Shown here: in pieces, positions 55,813 through 64,000 of the stretch | How positions within the stretch are numbered: the stretch's first letter is position 1 | How the letters are laid out: each line of letters begins with the position of its first letter | From: Romboutsia lituseburensis | GTDB taxonomy: Bacteria; Bacillota; Clostridia; Peptostreptococcales; Peptostreptococcaceae | Direction of reading: 5' to 3' | DNA length: 64,000 nucleotides | Assembly (NCBI RefSeq): GCF_024723825.1 | Contig: NZ_JANQBQ010000001.1 | Location: forward strand, 2,666,001 to 2,730,000 | Notes under the pieces: model-generated | The model's database searches: none | Told to the model about the DNA's origin: nothing | The model's input: only the letters and a program-made list of their open reading frames with translations | Translations under genes and position numbers: made by a program

Positions 55813-57603
55813 ATGGGAGTAGACAGAAGTAAAATAGAAGATAAGTTTAAATGGCAAATAGAAAAAATGTATGCTAGTAAAGATGCTATAGAAAAAGATA
55901 TTAAAAAAGTAAAAGATCTTATAGAAAAAGCTAAGGAGTATAAAGGTAAACTTAGTGAGAAGTGGGAAAACCTATACGAAGCTTTAAAAGTATCAGAAGA
56001 TGCATCAAGAATACTTCAAAATCTATATGTATACACTCATATGAAACAACATGAAGATACAAGAATAAATGAAAATCAATCTATAGCTACTAAAACTGAT
56101 ATGTTATCAACAGAGCTATCTATGGCAACATCATACATAGTTCCTGAGCTTATAGCTATAGATGATACTAAGTTAAAAGAGTATTTAACTCATGATAAAT
56201 TAGCGTTCTATGAGAAACACATAAATGAAATATTAAGAGAAAAACCACATACATTAACAGAAAGAGAAGAAGAAATTTTAGCTGCAGTTTCTGATTTATC
56301 TGGAGTACCTGAAAATGTATATGATATGTTATCATTTGCAGATTTAGAATTCCCTGAAATAGAAGATGAAGAAGGTAATAAAGTTAAGTTAACTCACTCT
56401 AACTATTCTGTATTTTTAAAAAGTAAAAATCAAAAAGTTAGAAAAGATGCTTTTGATGCTATGTATTCAGTTTATGGTCAGTATAAAAATACATTTGCAT
56501 CAACTTTATACGGTGGAATAAAATCAGAAATATTTTATGCTAAGACAAGAAATTATGAGTCTGCATTACAAGCATCATTATTCCAAGATGATATAAGTGT
56601 AGATGTTTATAATAATTTAATATCAGCTGTAGACGAAAACTTAGATGCATTAAATAAATATATTGAATTAAAGAAAAAGCTTTTAGGATTAGAAAAAATA
56701 CATATGTATGATTTATACGTTCCATTAACTGATAAGTTTGATATGAAGATTACGTATGAGGAAGCTAAAGAAATTATATTAGAAGCTTTAAAACCTTTAG
56801 GTGAAGAATATTTAGGTTTAATAAAAAGAGCATTTGATGAAAGATGGATAGATGTTTATGAGAATGAAGGAAAACAAGGTGGAGCTTATTCTTGGGGAAG
56901 TTATGATTCTGAACCATATATACTAATGAATTATAATGATGACCTAAATTCTTTATTTACATTGATACATGAATTAGGGCATTCTATGCATAGCTATTAC
57001 TCAAAGCATAATCAAGAATACCTATACTCAAGTTATAAAATATTTGTTGCAGAAGTTGCTTCTACATTAAATGAACTTCTTTTAATAAATTATTTATTAG
57101 AAAAATCAAATTCTAAAGAAGAAAGAATTTATTTATTAAATTATTATATAGAACAATTTAGAACTACTGTATACAGACAGACTATGTTTGGTGAGTTTGA
57201 AAAACTAACTCATGAAAGAGTAGAAGCTGGAGAACCATTAACAGCTCAAGAATTTAATGAAATATATTATAAGTTAAATGAAAAGTATTATGGAAAATCG
57301 TCTATTATAGACCAACAAATTGAATTAGAATGGGCAAGAATACCTCATTTCTATTCAAATTTCTATGTTTATAAATATGCAACAGGATTTTCTGCTGCAA
57401 GTGCATTAAGCCAACAGATATTAGAAGAAGGAGAAAATGCAGTTGATAGATATATATCATTCTTAAAAAGTGGTGGATCAGAATATCCATTGGTTCAATT
57501 AAAGAAAGCCGGAGTAGATATGCAAAAGAAAGAATCTATAGATGATGCATTAAAGATATTTGGTGAATTAGTTGATCAATTAGAAGAAGAATATAATAAA
57601 TAA
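55813..57603 (+). CDS. pepF: oligoendopeptidase F (PepF)
   Basis: A 596-residue cytoplasmic metallopeptidase of the M3B family. The zinc site HELGH is in LIHELGHSMHSY (about 385-396), with the distant glutamate in EVASTLNELL (about 415-424). An N-terminal helical lid of about 180 residues precedes it. It cleaves peptides of roughly 7 to 17 residues and recycles peptide fragments. AAAGGAGA lies before the ATG. It appears single-gene, ending at a terminator; the next gene begins the phosphate operon. Confidence 0.94.
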   Translation: MGVDRSKIEDKFKWQIEKMYASKDAIEKDIKKVKDLIEKAKEYKGKLSEKWENLYEALKVSEDASRILQNLYVYTHMKQHEDTRINENQSIATKTDMLSTELSMATSYIVPELIAIDDTKLKEYLTHDKLAFYEKHINEILREKPHTLTEREEEILAAVSDLSGVPENVYDMLSFADLEFPEIEDEEGNKVKLTHSNYSVFLKSKNQKVRKDAFDAMYSVYGQYKNTFASTLYGGIKSEIFYAKTRNYESALQASLFQDDISVDVYNNLISAVDENLDALNKYIELKKKLLGLEKIHMYDLYVPLTDKFDMKITYEEAKEIILEALKPLGEEYLGLIKRAFDERWIDVYENEGKQGGAYSWGSYDSEPYILMNYNDDLNSLFTLIHELGHSMHSYYSKHNQEYLYSSYKIFVAEVASTLNELLLINYLLEKSNSKEERIYLLNYYIEQFRTTVYRQTMFGEFEKLTHERVEAGEPLTAQEFNEIYYKLNEKYYGKSSIIDQQIELEWARIPHFYSNFYVYKYATGFSAASALSQQILEEGENAVDRYISFLKSGGSEYPLVQLKKAGVDMQKKESIDDALKIFGELVDQLEEEYNK

Positions 57604-57611
57604 TTAAGTAA

Positions 57612-57661
57612 AAAAGAGTTATCGTAGCGAATATGCATTAAAAGCTAAGATAGCTCTTTTT
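57612..57661 (+). terminator. terminator after pepF
   Basis: AAAAGAGTTATC pairs with GATAGCTCTTTT (one G-U pair) around a 25-base loop; the T run follows. The loop is long, so strength may be moderate. Confidence 0.7.
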
Positions 57662-57761
57662 ATATATAAAAATTTTTCTATCTATAAAAAATAAATTGAA
57701 AATAGCTAAAGGCTAAATTAAATTAGGTATAATTGAGAAATAATTTTGAATAATCTATATT

Positions 57762-57820
57762 TTTACACATTCTTAACACAATTTACATCTACTTAACGTA
57801 CTTATAATATTCACTTAACA
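57762..57820 (+). promoter_or_regulatory. pstS promoter with PhoP-box array
   Basis: Half-sites at 11-base steps in two phases: TTTACA (57762) with TTAACA (57773), then TTTACA (57782) with TTAACG (57793). A consensus -10 TATAAT follows at 57803-57808, four bases after the last box, exactly where PhoP sites sit at activated Bacillus promoters. A further TTAACA (57815) overlaps the expected transcript start. No -35 box, as expected of activator-dependent promoters. Confidence 0.75.
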
Positions 57821-57901
57821 TAATAACAGTATCATTAAGTTGTAAAGAGGAAAACACATTAAAATAATTTGAATATAAAATATGTGAGTGGGGGTAAACC
57901 A

Positions 57902-58729
57902 ATGTTTAAGAAAAAAATAGCGGTATTATTAGCAAGTACAGTATTAGTAGGAAGTTTAGCAGTAGGGTGTGGATCAAGCTCATCAAGTGATGATGGATCA
58001 AAAGTAACTGTGTCAGGATCAACATCAGTAGGACCTGTAATGGAATCTATAGCAGAAAAATATCAAGCAGATAATCAAGGTATTACAGTTGAAATACAAC
58101 AAGTTGGTTCATCAGCAGGTATAAAAAATACTATTGAAGGAACATCTCAAATAGGTATGGCATCTAGAGATTTAAAGGATGAAGAAAAAAATGCTGGTTT
58201 AAAAGAAACAGAAATAGCTTTAGATGGTATAGCTTTAGTAACACATAAAAATAATACTGTAAAAGACTTAACAATAGACCAAATAAAAAATATATATACA
58301 GGTAAAATTACTAACTGGAAAGATGTTGGAGGAAAAGATGCTCCAATAGTAGTTTTATCAAGAGAAGATGGATCAGGAACTAGAGATGGTTTCCAAGAAA
58401 AAGTAGGATTTGAGTCAGAAGCATTAACTAAAGAAGCTCAAATAAGTGATGGATCAGGAAATATAAAAACTACAGTAGAAGGTAATGAAAATGCAATAGG
58501 TTATATATCATATGGATACGTTGATGATACTGTAAATATGTTAAAAGTTGGGGGCGTAGAATTGACTCCAGAAAATGTAAAATCAAATGCATATGCAATA
58601 GCAAGACCATTTATATTAGTTAATAAAGAAGATTCAATGACAGAACAAGGAAAAAAATTAGTAGATTTCATATTAAGTGACGAAGGTCAGAAAATAATGG
58701 AAGGTAAAGGCTTTATAAGCATAAAATAG
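57902..58729 (+). CDS. pstS: phosphate-binding lipoprotein PstS
   Basis: A 275-residue solute-binding protein for the high-affinity phosphate ABC importer. A lipoprotein signal (basic MFKKKIAVLL, hydrophobic core, lipobox AVGC with the modified cysteine at residue 23) anchors it at the outer side of the membrane. Phosphate-binding loops are VSGSTSVGPV, GSSAGIKN, SREDGSGTRDGF and GYISYG. The start is the ATG at 57902 behind GTGGGGGT; an earlier in-frame start at 57869 would break the signal peptide. A PhoP-type promoter precedes it and a terminator-like hairpin follows, so it is probably made in excess over the permease. Confidence 0.95.
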   Translation: MFKKKIAVLLASTVLVGSLAVGCGSSSSSDDGSKVTVSGSTSVGPVMESIAEKYQADNQGITVEIQQVGSSAGIKNTIEGTSQIGMASRDLKDEEKNAGLKETEIALDGIALVTHKNNTVKDLTIDQIKNIYTGKITNWKDVGGKDAPIVVLSREDGSGTRDGFQEKVGFESEALTKEAQISDGSGNIKTTVEGNENAIGYISYGYVDDTVNMLKVGGVELTPENVKSNAYAIARPFILVNKEDSMTEQGKKLVDFILSDEGQKIMEGKGFISIK

Positions 58730-58741
58730 ATATCCTCATGA

Positions 58742-58774
58742 AAAAGATACACCAAAAGGTGTGTCTTTTGTTTT
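58742..58774 (+). terminator. terminator between pstS and pstC
   Basis: AAAAGATACACC pairs with GGTGTGTCTTTT (one G-U pair) around AAAA, followed by GTTTT. It probably reduces read-through into pstCAB and raises the PstS share. Confidence 0.8.
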
Positions 58775-58885
58775 GTAAAGGAAAATTAATAAAGTTTTCC
58801 TTATATTAATTAAAAGTTAAAATGTTAAAAAAATAAAAAAATAATAAAAATAAAGTAAAATTTGTGTTAAAAAAATTGTCTGAAT

Positions 58886-58942
58886 TTTACGCTAGTTTAA
58901 CTTAAATCTAATATGGATTTAACTTTGGACCTTTATTATAAA
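58886..58942 (+). promoter_or_regulatory. possible weak PhoP sites and promoter before pstC
   Basis: TTTACG (58886) and TTAACT (58897) are 11 bases apart, and TTAACT recurs at 58919 (two more steps). A possible -10 TATAAA lies at 58937-58942. A second, weaker phosphate-controlled promoter for pstCAB-phoU is possible. Confidence 0.4.
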
Positions 58943-59024
58943 CTTGTAGGAGTCAATGCCTAATAAAGCAGAGAAAAATTATTTTAATTATAATAAGTGA
59001 AGGATATTTTGAGGAGGATGTTTT

Positions 59025-59945
59025 ATGTTAGCAAAGTCTCGCGTGGTAAATGTAAGTAAAAGAGACAATAAGAATGGCAACGAAGGAAAGTACTTAGCAG
59101 AAAAGGTAGCAAAAAATGTGTTTTTAATAAGTGCATTAATCGCTGTTGTAAGTTTACTTTTAATAATAGGATTTGTATTCTACAAAGGCCTAACACCATT
59201 TTTATTTAAAGGATATTCATTTACTGAATTTTTAACAGGAGCTGATTGGGTACCAAGTGCAGATAAGTTTGGAATCTCATCTATGGTAGCAGCATCAATA
59301 TTAGCTACAATAGGGGCCTTAGTAATTGGTGTTCCAGTAGGAATACTAACAGCAGTATTTATTGCAGAAGTAGCACCTAAAAGATTAGCAAAGATTATAT
59401 CACCAGCAGTAGAACTATTAGCAGGAATACCATCAGTATTATATGGGGTATTTGGATTAGCAATAATAGTTCCTGGTATACAAAATATATTTAATTTACC
59501 AAAAGGTCAAAGTTTATTTGCGGTAATAATAGTTTTAGCAGTAATGATGTTACCAACAGTAATATCAGTATCAGAAACAGCAATAAGAGCAGTACCTCAA
59601 GCTTATAAAGAAGGTTCATTAGCATTAGGAGCATCACATATAGAAACTATATTTAAAGTTGTTCTACCAGCTGCTAAATCTGGTATATTAGCTGCGGTTG
59701 TTTTAGGAGTAGGAAGAGCTTTAGGAGAAACAATGGCAGTAATACTTGTAGCAGGTAACTCTCCAGTAATGCCGTCATCTTTAATGGATAGTGTAAGACC
59801 ACTTACTACTAATATAGCTTTAGAGATGGGATATGCATTCGGAACTCATCAAGAAATGTTATTTGCAACAGGAGTTGTATTATTCACATTTATATTAATA
59901 TTAAATATAGTATTAAACAAACTTTCAAATAAGGCGGTAGATTAA
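59025..59945 (+). CDS. pstC: phosphate ABC transporter permease PstC
   Basis: A 306-residue membrane permease with six main helices, the first near 40-60 (VFLISALIAVVSLLLIIGFV) followed by the periplasmic loop, and the BPD/MetI domain from about 90. The coupling EAA-like loop is SEGSLALGA-like (YKEGSLALGASHIETIFKVV, about 200-219). GAGGAGG lies upstream. pstA follows after one base, so the two permease subunits are translationally coupled. Confidence 0.95.
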   Translation: MLAKSRVVNVSKRDNKNGNEGKYLAEKVAKNVFLISALIAVVSLLLIIGFVFYKGLTPFLFKGYSFTEFLTGADWVPSADKFGISSMVAASILATIGALVIGVPVGILTAVFIAEVAPKRLAKIISPAVELLAGIPSVLYGVFGLAIIVPGIQNIFNLPKGQSLFAVIIVLAVMMLPTVISVSETAIRAVPQAYKEGSLALGASHIETIFKVVLPAAKSGILAAVVLGVGRALGETMAVILVAGNSPVMPSSLMDSVRPLTTNIALEMGYAFGTHQEMLFATGVVLFTFILILNIVLNKLSNKAVD

Positions 59946-59946
59946 A

Positions 59947-60771
59947 ATGAGAAAGTTAAAAGAAAATATTTTAAAGTCAGCAGTTTATTTATCGGCAGGA
60001 TTTACAGTTATTACACTTGTTGTAATAGTAGGATATATATTTATGCAAGGAATCAGTGGAATAAATCCAACCTTCTTATTTAGCAATTATTCAGCATCAG
60101 GAGATGGAGGAATATTGCCAATGATAGTAACTACAGTATATACAGTATTACTTTCAATAGCAGTGGCTACTCCAATAGGAATTTTATCAGCAATATACTT
60201 ACAAGAATATGCTAAAAAAGGAAAATTAGTAACAGCAATTAGATTTGCTACAGAAAGTTTAGCAGGTATACCTTCAATAATATATGGTTTATTCGGAGGG
60301 ATCTTCTTTGTAGTTACTTTAGGGATGAAGTATTCAATACTATCTGGATCTCTTACAGTAGCAATAATAATATTACCAGTAATAATCAGAACTACAGAAG
60401 AAGCTCTAAAAACAGTACCACAAAGTTATAGAGAAGCATCTTTAGCTTTAGGATCAACTAAATTCCAAACACTTTATAAAGTAATATTACCAAGTGCAAT
60501 ACCAGGTATATTATCAGGAATTATATTATCAGTTGGTCGTGTTATAGGAGAATCAGCAGCAATATTATTAACAGCAGGAACGGTAGCTCAAATGCCTGGG
60601 ACTATATTTGATAGTGCTAGAACACTTACAGTACATGCATACCTTTTAACTAAAGAAAAAGGTGATATACAAGGAGCAGCAAGTATCGGAGTTGTACTAA
60701 TAATATTAGTGTTAATTTTAAATACAATAGCTAAAGTAGTAGCTAAGAAATTAAACAAAGCAAATTACTAA
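59947..60771 (+). CDS. pstA: phosphate ABC transporter permease PstA
   Basis: A 274-residue permease, partner of PstC, with the MetI-like domain from about 65 and the coupling loop [20 protein letters not shown] (about 160-179), very like that in PstC. Six membrane helices predicted. It has no obvious separate ribosome site (the ATG follows pstC after TAAA), so coupling is likely. pstB follows 20 bases later. Confidence 0.95.
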   Translation: MRKLKENILKSAVYLSAGFTVITLVVIVGYIFMQGISGINPTFLFSNYSASGDGGILPMIVTTVYTVLLSIAVATPIGILSAIYLQEYAKKGKLVTAIRFATESLAGIPSIIYGLFGGIFFVVTLGMKYSILSGSLTVAIIILPVIIRTTEEALKTVPQSYREASLALGSTKFQTLYKVILPSAIPGILSGIILSVGRVIGESAAILLTAGTVAQMPGTIFDSARTLTVHAYLLTKEKGDIQGAASIGVVLIILVLILNTIAKVVAKKLNKANY

Positions 60772-60791
60772 TAATATCAAGAGGTGTAGAT

Positions 60792-61550
60792 ATGGAAAAC
60801 AACACTAAGTTAAATATAGAGAATTTAGATTTATTTTATGGAACGAAACAAGCTTTAAAAAACATAAATATGAATATAAAAGAAAAAAAAGTAACAGCTC
60901 TAATAGGTCCTTCAGGATGTGGTAAATCAACATTTTTAAGATCATTAAATAGAATGAACGACTTAATAGAAAATGTAACTATAAAAGGAAAAATAGAAGT
61001 AGACGAAGAAGATATATACAATAGCAGTGATGTAATAAAGCTGAGAACTAAAGTAGGGATGGTATTCCAAAAGCCAAATCCATTCCCAATGAGCATATAT
61101 GATAATGTAGCTTATGGACCTCGTACTCATGGCATAAGAGACAAAAAAACTTTAGACAAAATAGTTGAGGAAAGTTTAAAAGGAGCAGCTATATGGGATG
61201 AAGTTAAAGATAGATTAAAGTCATCAGCTTTAGGACTATCAGGAGGTCAACAACAACGTATCTGTATAGCTAGAGCAATAGCTATGAAGCCAGAAGTAAT
61301 ACTTATGGATGAGCCTACTTCAGCTCTAGACCCAATATCAACTTTAAAAGTAGAAGAATTGATAGAAGAGCTAAAAGATGATTATACAATAGTTATAGTT
61401 ACACACAATATGCAACAAGCAGCACGTGTATCTGATGATACTGCATTCTTCTTAAATGGTGAAGTAATAGAGTTTAGAGATACGAAAACAATGTTCACTA
61501 ACCCAGAAGATAAGCGTACAGAAGATTATATAACAGGAAGATTTGGATAA
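60792..61550 (+). CDS. pstB: phosphate ABC transporter ATP-binding protein PstB
   Basis: A 252-residue ABC ATPase. Walker [10 protein letters not shown] (about 39-47), Q-loop [19 protein letters not shown] (typical PstB), signature LSGGQQQR, Walker [14 protein letters not shown], and H-loop [16 protein letters not shown] lies before the ATG. It energises phosphate import through PstCA. phoU follows after 88 bases holding only a small hairpin (TCAC/GTGA near 61587), so the operon probably continues. Confidence 0.96.
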   Translation: MENNTKLNIENLDLFYGTKQALKNINMNIKEKKVTALIGPSGCGKSTFLRSLNRMNDLIENVTIKGKIEVDEEDIYNSSDVIKLRTKVGMVFQKPNPFPMSIYDNVAYGPRTHGIRDKKTLDKIVEESLKGAAIWDEVKDRLKSSALGLSGGQQQRICIARAIAMKPEVILMDEPTSALDPISTLKVEELIEELKDDYTIVIVTHNMQQAARVSDDTAFFLNGEVIEFRDTKTMFTNPEDKRTEDYITGRFG

Positions 61551-61638
61551 AAAAGTCGCTTCGGTAACATCCGTTGCTTAAAGAATCACGTTATAGTGAA
61601 TTAAATATTAGATAATATTAAAAGAAGGGATTTTTTTT

Positions 61639-62292
61639 ATGGTTAATACAAGTTTAGAATTAAGTATAAACACACTTAAGCAATACACTCTTACTATGAT
61701 TGAAAGATGTGAAAATGCTGTTGATAAAGCTGTAGACTGCATGGTAAGAAAAGATTTAGAAGGGTCTAAAAAAGTTATAGAAGAAGATGATGAAATTGAT
61801 ACTTTAAGAGAATATATAAGGGATAGAAGTATTGAATTAATTGCTTTAAAACAGCCTATGGCAAAAGATTTAAGATATGTATATGCGCTAGGTAATATAG
61901 CTATAGAACTAGAACGTATAGGAGATTATGCTGTAAACATAGCTTTAGAGACTCTTAAAATAGGAGAAGAACCATATATAAAAGCACTAATAGACATTCC
62001 TAAAATGGCAAAAGAATGCAAGGATATGCTGTCTCAAGTTAAATTAGCGTTAGAAAATGAAGACGAAGAGCTATGCTATAAAATAGCAGCTCAAGATGAT
62101 AGAATTGATGATCTATATGTTCAAATTCATGTAGATTGCTTAGAAATTATGAATCAAAATCCAGCTACAGTAAATCAAGGTGTTAGATTATTATTTGTAG
62201 GTAGATACCTAGAAAGAATAGGGGATCATATAACTAATGTATGTGAAAAGTTAATATACGCTATAAAAGGCGATATGGTAGAGATTGGGTAA
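61639..62292 (+). CDS. phoU: phosphate regulator PhoU
   Basis: A 217-residue PhoU with two homologous three-helix bundles and the metal-binding signatures ELERIGDYAVNIA (first repeat, about 90-102) and YLERIGDHITNVCE (second repeat, about 191-204). PhoU links Pst transport to PhoR signalling and limits phosphate uptake. It is the last gene of pstCAB-phoU. The ribosome site AAGAAGGGA is moderate. The Na/Pi cotransporter at 45848 carries a related domain at its C-terminus. Confidence 0.95.
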   Translation: MVNTSLELSINTLKQYTLTMIERCENAVDKAVDCMVRKDLEGSKKVIEEDDEIDTLREYIRDRSIELIALKQPMAKDLRYVYALGNIAIELERIGDYAVNIALETLKIGEEPYIKALIDIPKMAKECKDMLSQVKLALENEDEELCYKIAAQDDRIDDLYVQIHVDCLEIMNQNPATVNQGVRLLFVGRYLERIGDHITNVCEKLIYAIKGDMVEIG

Positions 62293-62406
62293 AATTATAT
62301 TTTACCTTTCTTTTTTGTAATTAGAAAATAAATTAAAAAAATATGTTTAAAAAACTTATTATCTTTCCATAATCTAAATATAAAAAAGTAATGAGGGGGA
62401 AGGATA

Positions 62407-62646
62407 ATGAGTAAACAAAAGAATTATAGAAATTTATTAGAGGTATTAATGGAAGGCGAAAAAGAAAATAGAGATTTACAAGATTACATATGTGAGATAT
62501 TTCCAGAGAAAGCTTCTGATTCAAAATATATAGAAAAATTATACTGCAGAGTATGTGATATATATGATGCAATAGATATTGATATAGATAAGTACTGGAT
62601 AGCTAACAATTATATAAACATGCTAAGAGAAGTTAAAATATTTTAA
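62407..62646 (+). CDS. unknown 79-residue helical protein
   Basis: A 79-residue acidic, mostly helical protein that I do not recognise: MSKQKNYRNLLEVLMEGEKE at the start, two cysteines in YCRVC (about 46-50) and a rare earlier cysteine in DYICEIF, then DAIDIDIDKYW. The strong ribosome site GAGGGGGA supports a real gene. It lies 114 bases after phoU and has a perfect 21-pair terminator after it. A CxxC pair with a further cysteine could bind metal, but there is no match to a named family. Confidence 0.7.
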   Translation: MSKQKNYRNLLEVLMEGEKENRDLQDYICEIFPEKASDSKYIEKLYCRVCDIYDAIDIDIDKYWIANNYINMLREVKIF

Positions 62647-62694
62647 AAAGAAAAAGACTATTAAAAATATTAATTTAATAGTCTTTTTCTTTTT
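62645..62694 (+). terminator. long perfect terminator after the 79-residue unknown gene
   Basis: A 21-pair perfect stem (62645-62665 against 62674-62694), made of A-rich and T-rich arms with the centre GACTATTAAA/TTTAATAGTC and an 8-base loop. The long A/T arms give it terminator properties on both strands. Confidence 0.85.
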
Positions 62695-62882
62695 AAAAAA
62701 TATATTTATATATAAGTAAAAAAATATAGAAAAATATTGTCAAACAGCTTTAAAAGTCAGAAAATTCTATATTAATTAAACCTTAAAAAATAATGCAATA
62801 TAATAAAAAAATATAATTATATTAATACTAAAGTGTAATTTTATTAATTAAAATAAGTAAGAAAATTTTTACAAAAAAGATA
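62695..62882. other. gene-free AT-rich gap before gdhA
   Basis: No open frame with a ribosome site, and no recognisable RNA motif. The stretch is about 80% A/T and leads into the gdhA promoter. Confidence 0.55.

Positions 62883-64000
<1,118 letters not shown>

Noticed and set aside
62645-62694. A 21-pair perfect inverted repeat considered as the end of a mobile element
   Set aside because: The two arms are only 8 bases apart, lie directly after a stop codon, and have A/T-rich outer arms: a terminator explains it.

Overview
The window is a low-GC (about 30% by eye), AT-rich Firmicutes chromosome segment with strong purine-rich Shine-Dalgarno sites, frequent GTG/TTG starts and heavy use of ATA and AGA codons. 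Gene content and order (murB-PHP-rapZ-yvcK-nudix-whiA, dnaE, pfkA-pyk, tig-clpP-clpX-lon-ysxC, a short type IV pilus operon, an hpdBCA cresol operon, pst-phoU) point to Peptostreptococcaceae (the Clostridioides / Romboutsia / Paraclostridium / Terrisporobacter group). The genus cannot be fixed from this segment. I see no rRNA, tRNA, CRISPR array, insertion sequence or prophage; it reads as core chromosome with a few accessory islands.

Layout. 1-4926: cell-wall and control cluster (murB 3' part, PHP phosphatase, rapZ, yvcK, Nudix, whiA). 5169-7950: BceAB-type peptide-resistance ABC transporter with a BceR-type operator but no adjacent two-component system. 8084-14567: dnaE, then pfkA-pyk. 14837-16542: sodium-dependent amino-acid transporter with its tiny MetS-like subunit, behind a terminator-containing leader. 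16662-18790: unknown membrane protein and a 23S rRNA methyltransferase. 18951-24819: 4-hydroxyphenylacetate decarboxylase system (hpdB-hpdC-hpdA), a Crp/Fnr regulator and a D-2-hydroxyacid dehydrogenase. 25053-30529: ligA, a fused RNase PH/dITPase, a phosphodiesterase, trigger factor. 30606-36836: clpP, clpX, a convergent pair of chromate-transporter half-proteins, lon, ysxC. 37116-43934: a twin P-loop ATPase, a DUF881-pilB-pilC-pilin operon, a SEC-C protein with a TFIIB-like helix-turn-helix tail, and a small unknown gene. 44102-50405: FAD oxidoreductase, Na/Pi cotransporter, pgi, HtrA protease. 50530-54822: feoAB (minus strand), Spo0E-like protein, MscS channel, and an MgtC-family gene that has no ATG/GTG/TTG start. 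54870-62646: DegV, pepF, pstS-pstC-pstA-pstB-phoU, and a small unknown gene. 62956 to the end: 5' part of glutamate dehydrogenase.

How the parts fit. Phosphate control is visible directly: TTAACA-like half-sites at 11-bp steps lie upstream of pstS and of the separate Na/Pi cotransporter, suggesting one PhoP regulon. Iron control is visible as a Fur-like box filling the 17-bp spacer of a consensus feoAB promoter. The hpdBCA operon marks tyrosine fermentation to p-cresol. Clp and Lon proteases, trigger factor and HtrA make up a protein quality-control set. The pilus operon lacks a prepilin peptidase and assembly proteins, so it must use partners encoded elsewhere. The least-explained items are the MgtC start, the SEC-C/TFIIB-like protein, the twin P-loop ATPase, the leader in front of the amino-acid transporter, and three small unknown proteins.
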